A stretch of 64,000 nt of DNA from Paracoccaceae bacterium (GCA_014872815.1 WKFK01000008.1:240534-304533), one strand, 5' to 3'. Shown: positions 8,695 to 17,704, counted from the stretch's first letter. Notes: a model not told the origin generated them from the letters alone. Translations and numbers: made by a program.

Positions 8695-10977
8695 ATGAGT
8701 CGTTTCGCCGCCCCCATCGCAGAACAAATCTGGGACATGAAATATCGTTTCAAAGAGGCGGACGGAACGCCGATTGATTTGTCGGTGGAGGACAGCTGGC
8801 GTCGCATCGCACGCGACCTGGCTAAAGTTGAAAAAGATCCGGCCAAATGGGAAGAGAAATTCTACGGCGCGCTGGAAGATTTCAAGTACCTGCCTGCGGG
8901 CCGGATCACGGCCGGCGCAGGTACTGCGCGCAACGTGACCCTGTTCAACTGCTTTGTGATGGGCACCGTGCCTGACAGCATGTCGGGCATTTTTGATATG
9001 CTGAAAGAAGCGGCGCTGACCATGCAGCAGGGCGGCGGCATTGGGTATGATTTCTCTACCATCCGTCCGCGCGGCGCGGATGTGAAGGGCGTGGCGGCGG
9101 ATGCGTCTGGCCCGTTGTCTTTCATGGATGTGTGGGATGCGATGTGCCGCACCATCATGTCCGCAGGCTCCCGCCGCGGCGCGATGATGGCGACCATGCG
9201 CTGTGACCATCCAGACATCGAAGCGTTCATCACCGCGAAATCCGACCCGGCGCGCTTGCGCATGTTCAACATGTCCGTGCTGGTCACCGACGCGTTTATG
9301 GAAGCGGTAAAGGCGGACGGTCCTTGGGAGCTGGTCTTCGGCGATAAGGTCTATCACACCGTGCAGGCGCGTGATCTGTGGAACAAGATCATGCAGGGCA
9401 CCTATGATTATGCCGAGCCTGGCGTGATCTTCATCGACCGCATCAACCAGCGCAACAACCTGAACTACGTGGAGCAGATCGCGGCAACCAACCCGTGCGG
9501 CGAGCAGCCGCTGCCGCCATATGGCGCGTGTCTGCTGGGCTCGATCAACCTCGCGCGTCTGGTGACCGATCCGTTTGAAGATGCGGCGGAACTCAATGAG
9601 GATGCGCTGACCGATCTGGTGGCCACGGCCGTGCGGATGATGGACAATGTTGTTGATGCGTCCAAGTTCCCGTTGGATGCACAGGCGCAGGAAGCCCAAG
9701 CCAAGCGCCGCATTGGTCTTGGTGTGACTGGTCTGGCTGATGCGCTGCTGATGCTGGGTCTGAAGTACGGCACCGAAGAGGCGGCGGCGCAGACCGAAGC
9801 CTGGATGAAGGCGATTGCGCGTGCGTCCTATCTGGCGTCTGTTGATCTGGCCAAAGAGAAGGGGGCCTTCCCGCTCTTTGACAAAGAGAAATACATCAAC
9901 GGCGGTCTGGTTCAGGACATGGATCAGGACGTGAAAGACGCGATTGCCAAGCACGGTATCCGCAACGCACTTTTGACCTCCATTGCGCCAACCGGCACCA
10001 TTAGCCTCTATGCGGGCAACGTAAGCTCTGGCATCGAGCCGGTGTTTGCTTATGCCTACACCCGCAAGGTTCTGCAGAAAGACGGTTCCCGCACCGAAGA
10101 GGAAGTCGTTGATTACGCAGTGCAATTGTGGCGTGACAAGTTTGGTGACAAGGAGCTGCCAGATTACTTCGTGAACGCGCAGACGTTGGAGCCAGCGGCG
10201 CATGTGCGCATGCAGGCGGCGGCGCAGAAGTGGATCGACAGTTCGATCTCCAAGACCATCAACTGTCCCGAAGACATCAGTTTTGACGCGTTCAAAGACG
10301 TCTACATGCAGGCCTGGGACACAGGCTGTAAGGGCTGCACCACCTATCGTCCAAACGATGTGACCGGCTCGGTTCTGACCGTAAGCGAAAGCGACGAGAA
10401 GGCGCCGGGTGAACAGCCGGCAGATCACGTGGCCGACGGTGGCGAAGTGATCTACATGTCCGAGCCGCTGGAGCGTCCGCAGAGCCTGGAAGGCGCGACC
10501 TACAAGCTTAAGTGGCCTGACAGCGAACATGCGATTTACCTGACGGTGAACGATGTGATCATCAACGGCCATCGTCGTCCGTTTGAGGTCTTTATCAACT
10601 CCAAGAACATGGAGCACTACGCCTGGACGCTGGCGCTGACCCGGATGATTTCGGCGGTGTTCCGTCGCGGTGGCGATGTGTCCTTTGTGGTCGAAGAGCT
10701 GAAAGCGGTATTTGACCCGCGCGGTGGTGCCTGGATGGAAGGCAAGTACATTCCGTCCATTCTGGCCGCGATTGGCGGCGTGTTGGAGCGTCACATGATT
10801 GCGATTGGCTTCATCGAGGGCGAAGGCATGGGCCTGAAGTCTGATCCGCAGGCCGAGGTGATGGCCGTGGGCGAAGCGCCCCGGGGCAAGCCGTGCCCAA
10901 GCTGTGGCGAATATGGCTTGCAGATGGTCGAGGGCTGCATGACCTGCAACAGCTGTGGGTACAGTAAGTGCGGCTAA
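8695..10977 (+). CDS. nrdJ: Adenosylcobalamin-dependent (class II) ribonucleoside-diphosphate reductase
   Basis: A 760-residue short-form NrdJ that makes dNTPs with a B12-generated thiyl radical, independently of oxygen. Visible signatures are 'NCFVMGTVPDS' (N-terminal redox Cys), 'GGGIGYDFS', the radical-loop motif 'NPCGEQPLPPYGACLLGS' with the catalytic Cys and Glu, and 'SIAPTGTISL'. The C-terminal tail has paired Cys motifs (CPSCGEYG...CMTCNSCGYSKCG) that would shuttle reducing equivalents. Monocistronic, with a strong terminator 33 bases after the stop. No cobalamin riboswitch is evident in the leader. Confidence 0.95.
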   Translation: MSRFAAPIAEQIWDMKYRFKEADGTPIDLSVEDSWRRIARDLAKVEKDPAKWEEKFYGALEDFKYLPAGRITAGAGTARNVTLFNCFVMGTVPDSMSGIFDMLKEAALTMQQGGGIGYDFSTIRPRGADVKGVAADASGPLSFMDVWDAMCRTIMSAGSRRGAMMATMRCDHPDIEAFITAKSDPARLRMFNMSVLVTDAFMEAVKADGPWELVFGDKVYHTVQARDLWNKIMQGTYDYAEPGVIFIDRINQRNNLNYVEQIAATNPCGEQPLPPYGACLLGSINLARLVTDPFEDAAELNEDALTDLVATAVRMMDNVVDASKFPLDAQAQEAQAKRRIGLGVTGLADALLMLGLKYGTEEAAAQTEAWMKAIARASYLASVDLAKEKGAFPLFDKEKYINGGLVQDMDQDVKDAIAKHGIRNALLTSIAPTGTISLYAGNVSSGIEPVFAYAYTRKVLQKDGSRTEEEVVDYAVQLWRDKFGDKELPDYFVNAQTLEPAAHVRMQAAAQKWIDSSISKTINCPEDISFDAFKDVYMQAWDTGCKGCTTYRPNDVTGSVLTVSESDEKAPGEQPADHVADGGEVIYMSEPLERPQSLEGATYKLKWPDSEHAIYLTVNDVIINGHRRPFEVFINSKNMEHYAWTLALTRMISAVFRRGGDVSFVVEELKAVFDPRGGAWMEGKYIPSILAAIGGVLERHMIAIGFIEGEGMGLKSDPQAEVMAVGEAPRGKPCPSCGEYGLQMVEGCMTCNSCGYSKCG

Positions 10978-11010
10978 GGCGCTGAGCTAAAGCAAACAAA
11001 ACTAAAGAGA

Positions 11011-11039
11011 ATGGCGGTACGGGCGTGCCGCCATTTTTT
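11011..11039 (+). terminator. Intrinsic terminator of nrdJ
   Basis: Arms 11011-11020 (ATGGCGGTAC) and 11025-11034 (GTGCCGCCAT) pair with one wobble across a GGGC loop and run directly into six T residues. Confidence 0.9.
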
Positions 11040-11085
11040 GTCGTGGCACATGTTGCAAGCGGCGGCCTGTTGGGAGCGCCACACC

Positions 11086-11124
11086 AAAAAATGGCCCGGA
11101 TCGGTTGATTGCGATCCGGGCCAT
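11086..11124 (-). terminator. Intrinsic terminator of the FAH-family gene
   Basis: A perfect 13-base stem (11091-11103 with 11112-11124; arm ATGGCCCGGATCG) with an 8-base loop. Read on the minus strand it is followed by a run of six T (A run at 11086-11091), placing it just after the hydrolase stop at 11147. It stands back-to-back with the nrdJ terminator. Confidence 0.88.
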
Positions 11125-11146
11125 GTTGGAGGGGGTAATTTGTAGT

Positions 11147-11989
11147 TTACCCAGCAACCACTGTTTGTTTTTGGACGCCCAGGCCTTCAATTCCCAGTTC
11201 CATTTTGTCACCGGGTTTGAGGTAGACTTCCGGAGATTGCCCCATGCCCACGCCCGGAGGGGTGCCGGTGGAGATCACATCGCCCGGCTGCAGGCTCATG
11301 AACTGGGACAGGTGCGACACCACGGTGGCAACATCAAAGTGCATCGTGTTGGTTGATCCATCTTGATAACGATGGCCGTTGACCTCCAGGTACATCGCAA
11401 GATCCTGAGGGTCAGAGACTTCGTCTCGTGTCACCAGCCAAGGGCCGATTGGTCCGAAGGTGTCACAGCTTTTGCCTTTGACCCATTGACCGGAGCGGTG
11501 CAGTTGGAAGTCACGCTCAGAAAGGTCATTCACAACACAGTATCCGGCAACGTGGTCCAGCGCGTCTTCCTTGCTGACGTATTTTGTGTGTTTGCCAATC
11601 ACGACGCCCAGCTCGACCTCCCAGTCGGTCTTTTGCGAGGCACGTGGGATTTCAACATCGTCGTTAGGGCCGGATATGGCGGAAGTGGCTTTGAAGAAGA
11701 TCACAGGTTCGTCTGGCAAGGCCATGCCAGCCTCGGCGGCGTGATCGGCGTAGTTCAAACCGATGCAAATGAATTTGCCGACGTCGCCCACACATGCCCC
11801 AATACGCACAGAGGCCTCCACTTCGGGCAGGGTTTCCGGGTCAATGTCGCGCAGGTTTGCAAGCGTTTCATCGTTCAACGCGTCGCCGGAGATGTCGGCA
11901 ATCACACCGGATAGATCGCGCATGATGCCGTTCTCGTCCAGCAATCCGGGCTTTTCTGCGCCAGCTGCGCCAAATCGCAACAGTTTCAT
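11147..11989 (-). CDS. Fumarylacetoacetate hydrolase family protein (diketo-deoxy-sugar-acid hydrolase type)
   Basis: A 280-residue FAH-fold enzyme. 'CIGLNYADHAAEAG', 'DWEVELGVVIG' (metal-binding Glu), 'GYCVVNDLSERDFQ' and 'VISTGTPPGVG' are the family landmarks. The overall sequence looks closest to 2,4-diketo-3-deoxy-L-fuconate hydrolases of the non-phosphorylative L-fucose/rhamnose route, but this family is also annotated as ureidoglycolate lyase or catechol-pathway isomerase, so the substrate is inferred. A decayed SDR gene lies immediately 5' of it on the same strand; in fuconate operons an SDR of that type is the preceding enzyme. It has its own terminator. Confidence 0.82.
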   Translation of the reverse strand: MKLLRFGAAGAEKPGLLDENGIMRDLSGVIADISGDALNDETLANLRDIDPETLPEVEASVRIGACVGDVGKFICIGLNYADHAAEAGMALPDEPVIFFKATSAISGPNDDVEIPRASQKTDWEVELGVVIGKHTKYVSKEDALDHVAGYCVVNDLSERDFQLHRSGQWVKGKSCDTFGPIGPWLVTRDEVSDPQDLAMYLEVNGHRYQDGSTNTMHFDVATVVSHLSQFMSLQPGDVISTGTPPGVGMGQSPEVYLKPGDKMELGIEGLGVQKQTVVAG

Positions 11990-12007
11990 GTGAGGGTCCT
12001 TTCAGTC

Positions 12008-12180
12008 TCAGATCGCCCAGTCGCCACCATTGTCCAGCAGGGCGGGCAAAGTTGGCTGAATAAGGCGGCCTATGGTTGTGACGTGCATGCCGAAACCAAT
12101 ATCTCACTTTTTTCGCGCCTTCCAGAATAGAGCCGTTGGCCTCATACCCGGCACAGTCGAACAAAATGTCCAAAGGCGGC
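12008..12180 (-). pseudogene. Remnant of a short-chain dehydrogenase (BDH2/fuconate dehydrogenase type)
   Basis: On the minus strand the frame ending near 12100 reads 'LDILFDCAGYEANGSILEG', a clear SDR strand-4 motif (family form LDxLFNxAGxxxxGxxLxC). After a frame break the sequence continues 'DIGFGMHVTTIGRLIQPTLP...' to TGA at 12008-12010, matching the next SDR helix (DFSxxxNVxSMYxxIxAxLP). The N-terminal Rossmann motif, the catalytic Ser-Tyr-Lys and the C-terminus are absent. About 55 residues of a roughly 250-residue enzyme survive. Confidence 0.6.
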
Positions 12181-12279
12181 CGGGGCGCTGGGTGTGTGAG
12201 GAACACTCCGCGCTGGGGCGTGTCACACGGCCGGTTGCGACTCCTGAGTGAGACCTGACCGCAAACATCGGAGCAGGTT

Positions 12280-12840
12280 TCAGTACCACGCCACTTCACT
12301 GACATCGACCTGTGCGATGTGGTCTCTGCCAAACGCCACAAGTCCTATCGACGTGACGGCGTCGGCGCGCGGCGTTTTCCTGAGGAGACGACCGGACGGT
12401 TTGAACGCATCGAACGACAGGTGGACTTCTGTCCACTCTTGGGAGGTGGTGAACTCTGCCTGATAGTACTGCCAAGGCAAGCGCGTACCTTTGGTCCGCA
12501 GGTGGATAAAGTAGGCCCCACCGTTTCCACGCACCTTGAGGCGCACCCCTTGCGTGTCCGTAGGAAGACGCTCTGACAGCGGTCGGCGCACCTGAATGAA
12601 GCCGCCGTTGTTGTCGGTGCTCACTTCGCCTGCCAGCCGGACAAAGCTGCCAGACGCGTCTTGTTCAAATGTGGCCTCGCCAGTGGACACGCCGCCCATG
12701 ACGGCGTCGGCAAAATACGTCCAGCGCGCGGACGGATTGGTTTCGAAGGTTTCAAACATGTCTTCAGCCTTAGTCGCTCCCGTGCCAAACGCGACAATCA
12801 AGCCAGCTGCGATCAGAGTGCGCCATGTCATGGAGGTCAC
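12280..12840 (-). CDS. CIA30 family secreted protein
   Basis: A 186-residue protein with a Sec signal (cleavage about residue 25, 'TKA-ED'). The body matches the CIA30/galactose-binding-like fold (DUF family of complex I intermediate-associated protein 30): 'WTYFADAVMGGVSTG', 'FIQVRRPLSE', 'GVRLKVRGNGGAYFIHLRT' and 'FDAFKPSGR'. The eukaryotic relative is a complex I assembly chaperone; the bacterial secreted form has no settled role and probably binds a ligand or glycan. It lies five bases downstream of the tspO stop, so the two are probably co-transcribed. Confidence 0.78.
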   Translation of the reverse strand: MTSMTWRTLIAAGLIVAFGTGATKAEDMFETFETNPSARWTYFADAVMGGVSTGEATFEQDASGSFVRLAGEVSTDNNGGFIQVRRPLSERLPTDTQGVRLKVRGNGGAYFIHLRTKGTRLPWQYYQAEFTTSQEWTEVHLSFDAFKPSGRLLRKTPRADAVTSIGLVAFGRDHIAQVDVSEVAWY

Positions 12841-12844
12841 TCCT

Positions 12845-13297
12845 TCAGTTCAACAGAGCTATTGATAGGTTCAGGATCGTCGCAAAACTCACCCATGCGA
12901 GGTAGGGAATGAAAGCCAGAGCAGACAGGCGATCCGAGCGCCACGTGCCACGAATGAAGAGCACAATGACGGTCCAAAGTGCGCCTATGACCACAAGCGC
13001 CAGCCAAGGCATGTGCACCACAAAGAAGGCAGGGGACCAGAGGAAATTGAGGATCAGCTGCGCCCACCAAAGGCCCAGTGCAGAGCCGTGGTCGCGGGCT
13101 TCATACTGGCGCCACCCTGCCATTGCGATCAACACGTAGAGGGTGGTCCAAACCGGTGCAAAAATCCAGTTCGGTGGATTGAATACCGGCTTGTTGAGTT
13201 CTGCGTACCACGCCCCCGGTGCGGTCAAAGTGCCGATCAAAATGCCGCCCCCCATGACGAGGATCAGAAAGGCGATGCGGATGGTCCATTTTGTCAC
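12845..13297 (-). CDS. tspO: TspO/MBR tryptophan-rich sensory protein
   Basis: A 150-residue membrane protein with five hydrophobic helices. 'LNKPVFNPPNWIFAPVWTTLYVLIAMAGWR' region, 'LWWAQLILNFLWSPAFF' and 'PYLAWVSFATILN' carry the conserved Trp/Pro/Asn pattern of TspO. In Rhodobacter TspO binds porphyrins and tunes photosynthesis and tetrapyrrole gene expression. Located between two secreted-protein genes and near two photolyases, which suggests a light or oxidative-stress setting. Confidence 0.92.
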   Translation of the reverse strand: MTKWTIRIAFLILVMGGGILIGTLTAPGAWYAELNKPVFNPPNWIFAPVWTTLYVLIAMAGWRQYEARDHGSALGLWWAQLILNFLWSPAFFVVHMPWLALVVIGALWTVIVLFIRGTWRSDRLSALAFIPYLAWVSFATILNLSIALLN

Positions 13298-13334
13298 TGG
13301 TGATAGGTTCCTGTGTCGTATGTGTGCGGTTTTC

Positions 13335-13844
13335 TTAGCACGTCAGGCCTGTCACTTGCGCCTTTGCGTCGGAGCCAAAGCGTGCCGTTTGCGGGCCATC
13401 GGAACTGATAAGTTTAACCGTGGCGCCGGAAATCTCCGACCCTGTCACGGTGATTTCACGTGCGCTGAGGGTATCGTCTACGTCAATGGTAAAGGCGATG
13501 CTGGCCCCTGAGCTGAGTGTTGAAATTGGTAAGTCGACGGAGTTTTGTCCGTCCAGGATTGATGGCACGGCGGCCAAAGCGTCGCGTCCAGCCACGATCT
13601 CAAAAGGTTGGAACACCTCAACACCGGCACCGCTGTCTGTGACATCAAAAATGAGCGCGCCAAGAGATGGCGCAAGGTCTAGCGTGAGAGTGCTTCCTGA
13701 AATCGCACAGGCGCTTTGGTTGGTGATTTCGAAACGGTCTTTGGGGGCGCCCTCGATAAAGCGGACGTGCAGGTCAGCTTGTCCCGTTGCGGCAGTGAGA
13801 GGCAGCGCAAACACAGCCGCGGCGACGGATACCTTTGGCAACAT
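13335..13844 (-). CDS. Secreted protein of the 'aggregation factor core' type
   Basis: A 169-residue protein with a signal peptide (cleavage about residue 23, 'GQA-DL'). 'LHVRFIEGAPKDRFEITN', 'LGALIFDVTDSGAGVEVFQPFE' and 'IAFTIDVDDTLSAREITVTGSE' recall small beta-rich secreted Rhodobacteraceae proteins annotated as aggregation factor core protein. Two Cys residues (about 47 and 169) could form a disulphide. No enzymatic motif. Role in surface adhesion is inferred from the name only. Confidence 0.55.
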   Translation of the reverse strand: MLPKVSVAAAVFALPLTAATGQADLHVRFIEGAPKDRFEITNQSACAISGSTLTLDLAPSLGALIFDVTDSGAGVEVFQPFEIVAGRDALAAVPSILDGQNSVDLPISTLSSGASIAFTIDVDDTLSAREITVTGSEISGATVKLISSDGPQTARFGSDAKAQVTGLTC

Positions 13845-13974
13845 GGCGGGTCCTATCGGTTTTTCTAATGTATCAAGTACGTTGTCCGGCTAGTGCAGGA
13901 TCATTTTGGCCGTCTTTAAGTCGTCTGAAGGGGGATCGCTTTCGTATGCAGTGGAAAGACTGTGGGAGAGCGGG

Positions 13975-15474
13975 TTGCAAGTTGTCTGGTTCAAACGGGA
14001 CCTGCGCGTGCAGGACCATCGCGCGTTGGCCTATGCGGCGCAGCGTGGGCAGGTGCTGCCACTGTTTGTGGTCGAACCCGACTATTGGCGGCTTGAGGAT
14101 GTGTCCTATCGGCACTGGGACTTCGCCGCCGAGACCCTCGTGAGTTTGCGAGACAGCCTTGCCGCATTGGGACAGCCGCTGGTGACGCGGGTTGGAGACG
14201 TGTTGGACGTGTTGGAGAGGCTGCGCCGGACCGTTGGTGTGGACGGGCTTTGGTCACATGGAGAAACCGGCAACGGATGGACCTATGCCCGCGACGAACA
14301 GGTGGGCGCCTGGTGCCGCGCCCATGGGGTGCCTTGGAACGAAATCCCGCAACATGGGGTGCAAAGGCGGCTGGCCTCGCGCAACGGATGGGCGGCCCAG
14401 TGGGATCGGTTCATGGCGGAGCCGATTGTAAAAGCGCCTGTTCTGAAGCCGACCGGCATTGAGGTCGGCCTCATACCCTCTGCAAGGGACCTCAATCTGG
14501 TACTTGACGGGGTGCGCGATCGACAAGTCGGGGGACGGGCAGCGGCGGAAGGGGTGCTGTCGTCGTTCCTAACTGAACGGGGCCAGACCTATCGCCGTGC
14601 CATGTCGTCGCCTTTGGCCGGTGCAGGTGCGTGTTCCCGGCTGTCGCCGCATTTGGCCTGGGGCAGCCTGTCGATGCGAGAGGTCACGCAGGCCACTTGG
14701 GCCCGGCAACGGGACGTGAAAGCGCTTGGCGCGCGGGACGGCTGGAGCGGGGCACTGTCGTCCTTTTCCGGTCGGTTGCATTGGCATTGCCATTTCATCC
14801 AAAAACTGGAGGACGCGCCGCGCATCGAGTATGAGAACCTGCATCGCGGCTATGATGGCATCCGCCCCTCCGCCCCAGATGCAGAGCGGTTGGCAGCTTG
14901 GGCGCGAGGCGAAACTGGGTTGCCGTTTGTCGATGCCTGTATGCGGTCGTTGCGCGCGACGGGCTGGTTGAATTTCCGGATGCGCGCCATGGTTATGGCG
15001 GTGGCGAGCTATCACCTGTGGCTGCATTGGCGGGCGCCTGGATTGGAGCTGGCCCGATTGTTCACGGATTATGAGCCAGGCATTCATTGGAGCCAGGTGC
15101 AAATGCAATCTGGAACCACCGGCATCAACACAGTACGCATTTACAACCCAGTGAAGCAGGGCATGGATCAGGACCCGGCCGGAGACTTTACCCGTCGTTG
15201 GGTGCCCGAGTTGGCCAAGATTGATGATCAATTTTTGCAGGAGCCATGGAAGGCCGAAAACGCGGGCGCTGTGCTGGGGCGGGCGTATCCCATGCCCATT
15301 GTGGATCACCTGAGCGCCGCGCGTGACGCGCGGGAGCGTATTTGGGCGGTGCGCAAGGGGGATGCGTTTCGGCAAGAGGCGCAGGGGATTGTGGCAAAAC
15401 ATGCCAGCCGGAAAGCTCCCCGGCGGCGGTCGCGCAAAAGTGCCCCTTCCAAACAACTTGATCTGCCGTTTTAG
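13975..15474 (+). CDS. Cryptochrome/photolyase family protein with C-terminal clamp-binding-like motif
   Basis: About 499 residues from TTG 13975, which has GGGAGAG a few bases upstream and fits the family start (xQVVWFKRDLRVxDHRAL). A longer frame opens at 13906. The N-terminal alpha/beta domain and the C-terminal FAD domain are both complete. The FAD domain shows 'LSPHLAWGSLSMREV', 'FSGRLHWHCHFIQKLE', 'GLPFVDACMRSLRATGWLNFRMRAMV' and 'NTVRIYNPVKQG'. It should use blue light and FAD to repair cyclobutane dimers, or act as a related sensor. After a basic tail (RKAPRRRSRK) it ends in QLDLPF, a beta-clamp-binding-type hexapeptide. The DUF2256 gene follows after 12 bases. Confidence 0.88.
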   Translation: MQVVWFKRDLRVQDHRALAYAAQRGQVLPLFVVEPDYWRLEDVSYRHWDFAAETLVSLRDSLAALGQPLVTRVGDVLDVLERLRRTVGVDGLWSHGETGNGWTYARDEQVGAWCRAHGVPWNEIPQHGVQRRLASRNGWAAQWDRFMAEPIVKAPVLKPTGIEVGLIPSARDLNLVLDGVRDRQVGGRAAAEGVLSSFLTERGQTYRRAMSSPLAGAGACSRLSPHLAWGSLSMREVTQATWARQRDVKALGARDGWSGALSSFSGRLHWHCHFIQKLEDAPRIEYENLHRGYDGIRPSAPDAERLAAWARGETGLPFVDACMRSLRATGWLNFRMRAMVMAVASYHLWLHWRAPGLELARLFTDYEPGIHWSQVQMQSGTTGINTVRIYNPVKQGMDQDPAGDFTRRWVPELAKIDDQFLQEPWKAENAGAVLGRAYPMPIVDHLSAARDARERIWAVRKGDAFRQEAQGIVAKHASRKAPRRRSRKSAPSKQLDLPF

Positions 15475-15486
15475 AAGGAGCGTCTT

Positions 15487-15624
15487 ATGAAGATGCGCAA
15501 GAAATCTGATCTGCCGAGCAAGGTGTGCGCCCGCTGTCAGCGGCCATTTCGTTGGCGCAAGAAATGGGCCAAAGTCTGGGACGAGGTGCGCTATTGCTCA
15601 GACCGCTGTCGGCGTGGCGGCTAA
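15487..15624 (+). CDS. DUF2256 zinc-ribbon-like mini-protein
   Basis: A 45-residue protein with AAGGAG seven bases before ATG 15487. Four cysteines are arranged CARC...YCSDRC around an aromatic/basic core ([17 protein letters not shown]), which defines DUF2256, a small probable zinc-binding family regularly found beside photolyases. It is coupled to the upstream photolyase, and its stop overlaps the stop of the convergent FeS photolyase. A role as nucleic-acid-binding or folding partner is inferred from context only. Confidence 0.85.
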   Translation: MKMRKKSDLPSKVCARCQRPFRWRKKWAKVWDEVRYCSDRCRRGG

Positions 15625-17171
15625 GATAACTTGTCAAGCACGGCGGCTGCACTGCTGCGATAGGCGTGTTGCTTCTCTTCGCTCATGCGGTCCCACGTGC
15701 GATAGGCATGTCCAAGGCGTGGATTGCCACGCAGCTTGGTTTCATTGCGCATCAGGAAGTCCCAGTAGAGCGGATTGAAGGGGCACGCGTCCGGTCCGGT
15801 TTTCTGCTTCACGTCATAGCGGCAGGTCTGGCAGTGATCCGACATCTTGTTGATGTAGTTGCCGCTGGCGGCATAGGGCTTGGAGGCCAGCAGGCCGCCA
15901 TCGGCAAATTGGCTCATGCCAATCACATTGGGCGCTTCGACCCACTCATAGGCATCCGCATAAACCGCCAGATACCACTCATGCACCTCATGCGGATCAA
16001 TGCCTGCCAGCATGGCAAAATTGCCGGTGACCATGAGGCGTTGGATGTGGTGCGCATAGGCGTGATCGCGGGTTTGGCCGATCGCGGCGGCCATGCAGGC
16101 CATGTCCGTTTGTGCGGTCCAGTAGAAAGCAGGCAGCGGACGTTTGGCATCTAGGAAATTGGCCTCTGTGTAGTCCGGCGTCTTGAGCCAGTAGATACCG
16201 CGCACATACTCCCGCCAGCCGATGATCTGGCGGATATATCCTTCCACGGCGTTGAGGGGCGCATCACCATCGTAATAGGCTCGCTCCACACGGTGGCAGA
16301 TTTCCAACGGGTCCAGCAATCCGGCGTTCAAGTATTGGGCCAGTACCGAATGATACAGAAACGGCTCGTCGGTCAGCATGGCGTCCTGATAGTCGCCAAA
16401 TTGTGGCAGGGCGGTCTGCACAAAATGTTCCAGCGCCAGAAGAGCATCCTCGCGCGTGACCGCCAGCCAGAACGGCTCCAGTGATCCGAAATTTTTGGTA
16501 AAGCGTGTCTCAACCAGCGTCAAAACGTCTTTGGTGGTCGCGTCACGTGCGACTTGCCGGGGCTGCGGCATGAACAGATCGCCTTTGGCAGGCTTTCGGT
16601 TCTCTGCGTCATAGTTCCATTTGCCACCTTCTGGCGCGTCGCCGTTCATCAAGAGCCCGGTTTTGCGGCGCATCTCGCGGTAGAAAAACTCCATGCGCAG
16701 CTGTTTGCGCCCGTCTGCCCAAGTTTGAAACTCCGCATGCGTGCAGACAAACCGCGTGTCTTCTCTCATGTCCAGAGCCACGCCATCCGCTTCGGCCCAA
16801 TCCAGCAGCGCGCGCTTCAGGCGATATTCTCCGGGCTCGGTCACCACGACGTGTGAGAGGTCTAATGTTGCCAACTCATGGTGCAGTTGATCGGGGAGGG
16901 AGCCCATGTTGGTGTCATCATCCAAATGGACATAACGCACAGTCCAGCCCTGACGGCGCAACAGGTCAGCGTGGTGCCGCATGGCTGAAAACAGAAAGGC
17001 GATTTTCTTTTTGTGGTGCGGCACATAGCTGGCTTCCTCTGCCACCTCCGCCATCAAGATCGCATCGCGGTCTTTGTTGCCGTCGCGCAGTGCGGAAAGG
17101 GTCAGGGAGAGTTGGTCACCTAACACAAGGATAAGCCGCCCGGACGGGGCCGCGAGAATGTCACTGGTCAT
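15621..17171 (-). CDS. Iron-sulfur bacterial cryptochrome/photolyase (FeS-BCP, (6-4) photolyase type)
   Basis: A 516-residue protein starting '[16 protein letters not shown]'. It has four cysteines at 359, 447, 450 and 463, spaced 88-3-13 exactly as in the FeS-BCP PhrB family, so it should bind a [4Fe-4S] cluster with FAD and a ribolumazine antenna. '[12 protein letters not shown]' and '[20 protein letters not shown]' are family landmarks. Members repair (6-4) photoproducts or act as blue-light sensors (CryB of Rhodobacter). Converges with and overlaps the DUF2256 gene. Confidence 0.93.
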   Translation of the reverse strand: MTSDILAAPSGRLILVLGDQLSLTLSALRDGNKDRDAILMAEVAEEASYVPHHKKKIAFLFSAMRHHADLLRRQGWTVRYVHLDDDTNMGSLPDQLHHELATLDLSHVVVTEPGEYRLKRALLDWAEADGVALDMREDTRFVCTHAEFQTWADGRKQLRMEFFYREMRRKTGLLMNGDAPEGGKWNYDAENRKPAKGDLFMPQPRQVARDATTKDVLTLVETRFTKNFGSLEPFWLAVTREDALLALEHFVQTALPQFGDYQDAMLTDEPFLYHSVLAQYLNAGLLDPLEICHRVERAYYDGDAPLNAVEGYIRQIIGWREYVRGIYWLKTPDYTEANFLDAKRPLPAFYWTAQTDMACMAAAIGQTRDHAYAHHIQRLMVTGNFAMLAGIDPHEVHEWYLAVYADAYEWVEAPNVIGMSQFADGGLLASKPYAASGNYINKMSDHCQTCRYDVKQKTGPDACPFNPLYWDFLMRNETKLRGNPRLGHAYRTWDRMSEEKQHAYRSSAAAVLDKLS

Positions 17172-17182
17172 GAGAAAACCGT

Positions 17183-17704
17183 TCAGTTCAGCAGAGCTTC
17201 GATTTGCGAGGTGACGGCGTTGGACATCGGCTTGGTCTTAGAAGAAAACTCGGCGACCACTGCGCCATCCGGGCCAATCAGGACCTTGCTGAAATTCCAG
17301 CGTGGCACATAGCCAGCGTCCTCACGGAGCGACACAAAAAGCGGATGTGCAGATTTGCCTTTGACCGAGGTGATGCCCGTCATCGGCATGTCGATGCCAT
17401 ATTGCAGCTCGCAAAACTCTTTGACCTCTGCGTTTGTGCCCAGCTCTTGTTTGAAGTCATCCGACGGCACAGCGAGCACCACCAGCCCTTGATCGCGGTA
17501 GGTGTCATAGAGGTCCTGCAGCCCGCGGTATTGTTTGGTGAAGGCACATTGCGACGCCGTATTCACCACCAGTACCGGCTGTCCGGCCCAGTCCGAAACC
17601 GCAAGTGTGCCGCCGTCAATCGAGTCAAATTTGGCCGATAAATCCAAGGCAAAGGCAGCGCCCGCCGTGGATAGCGCGCAGATCAATGCAGATAGAAACT
17701 TCAT
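17183..17704 (-). CDS. Periplasmic glutathione peroxidase-like thiol peroxidase
   Basis: A 173-residue GPx-fold protein with a Sec signal (cleavage about residue 19, 'AFA-LD'). The peroxidatic residue is Cys in 'NTASQCAFTKQY'; Gln in 'PSDDFKQE' and Trp in 'PRWNFSKVLI' complete the catalytic triad. There is no Sec codon. Bacterial Cys-GPx enzymes usually take electrons from thioredoxin-like partners and reduce lipid or hydrogen peroxides; export to the periplasm is the unusual feature. It starts 11 bases before the FeS photolyase start in the same direction, suggesting a light/oxidative stress operon. Confidence 0.88.
   Translation of the reverse strand: MKFLSALICALSTAGAAFALDLSAKFDSIDGGTLAVSDWAGQPVLVVNTASQCAFTKQYRGLQDLYDTYRDQGLVVLAVPSDDFKQELGTNAEVKEFCELQYGIDMPMTGITSVKGKSAHPLFVSLREDAGYVPRWNFSKVLIGPDGAVVAEFSSKTKPMSNAVTSQIEALLN

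Noticed and set aside
8659-10794. A 711-codon open frame on the minus strand opposite nrdJ.
   Set aside because: It lies entirely antisense to a textbook NrdJ, has Arg/His-rich, low-complexity composition and matches no family. It is a by-product of codon bias.
13835-14143. A 102-codon frame starting with ATG and overlapping the photolyase start.
   Set aside because: Different frame from the photolyase, no family signature, and lies over conserved photolyase residues.
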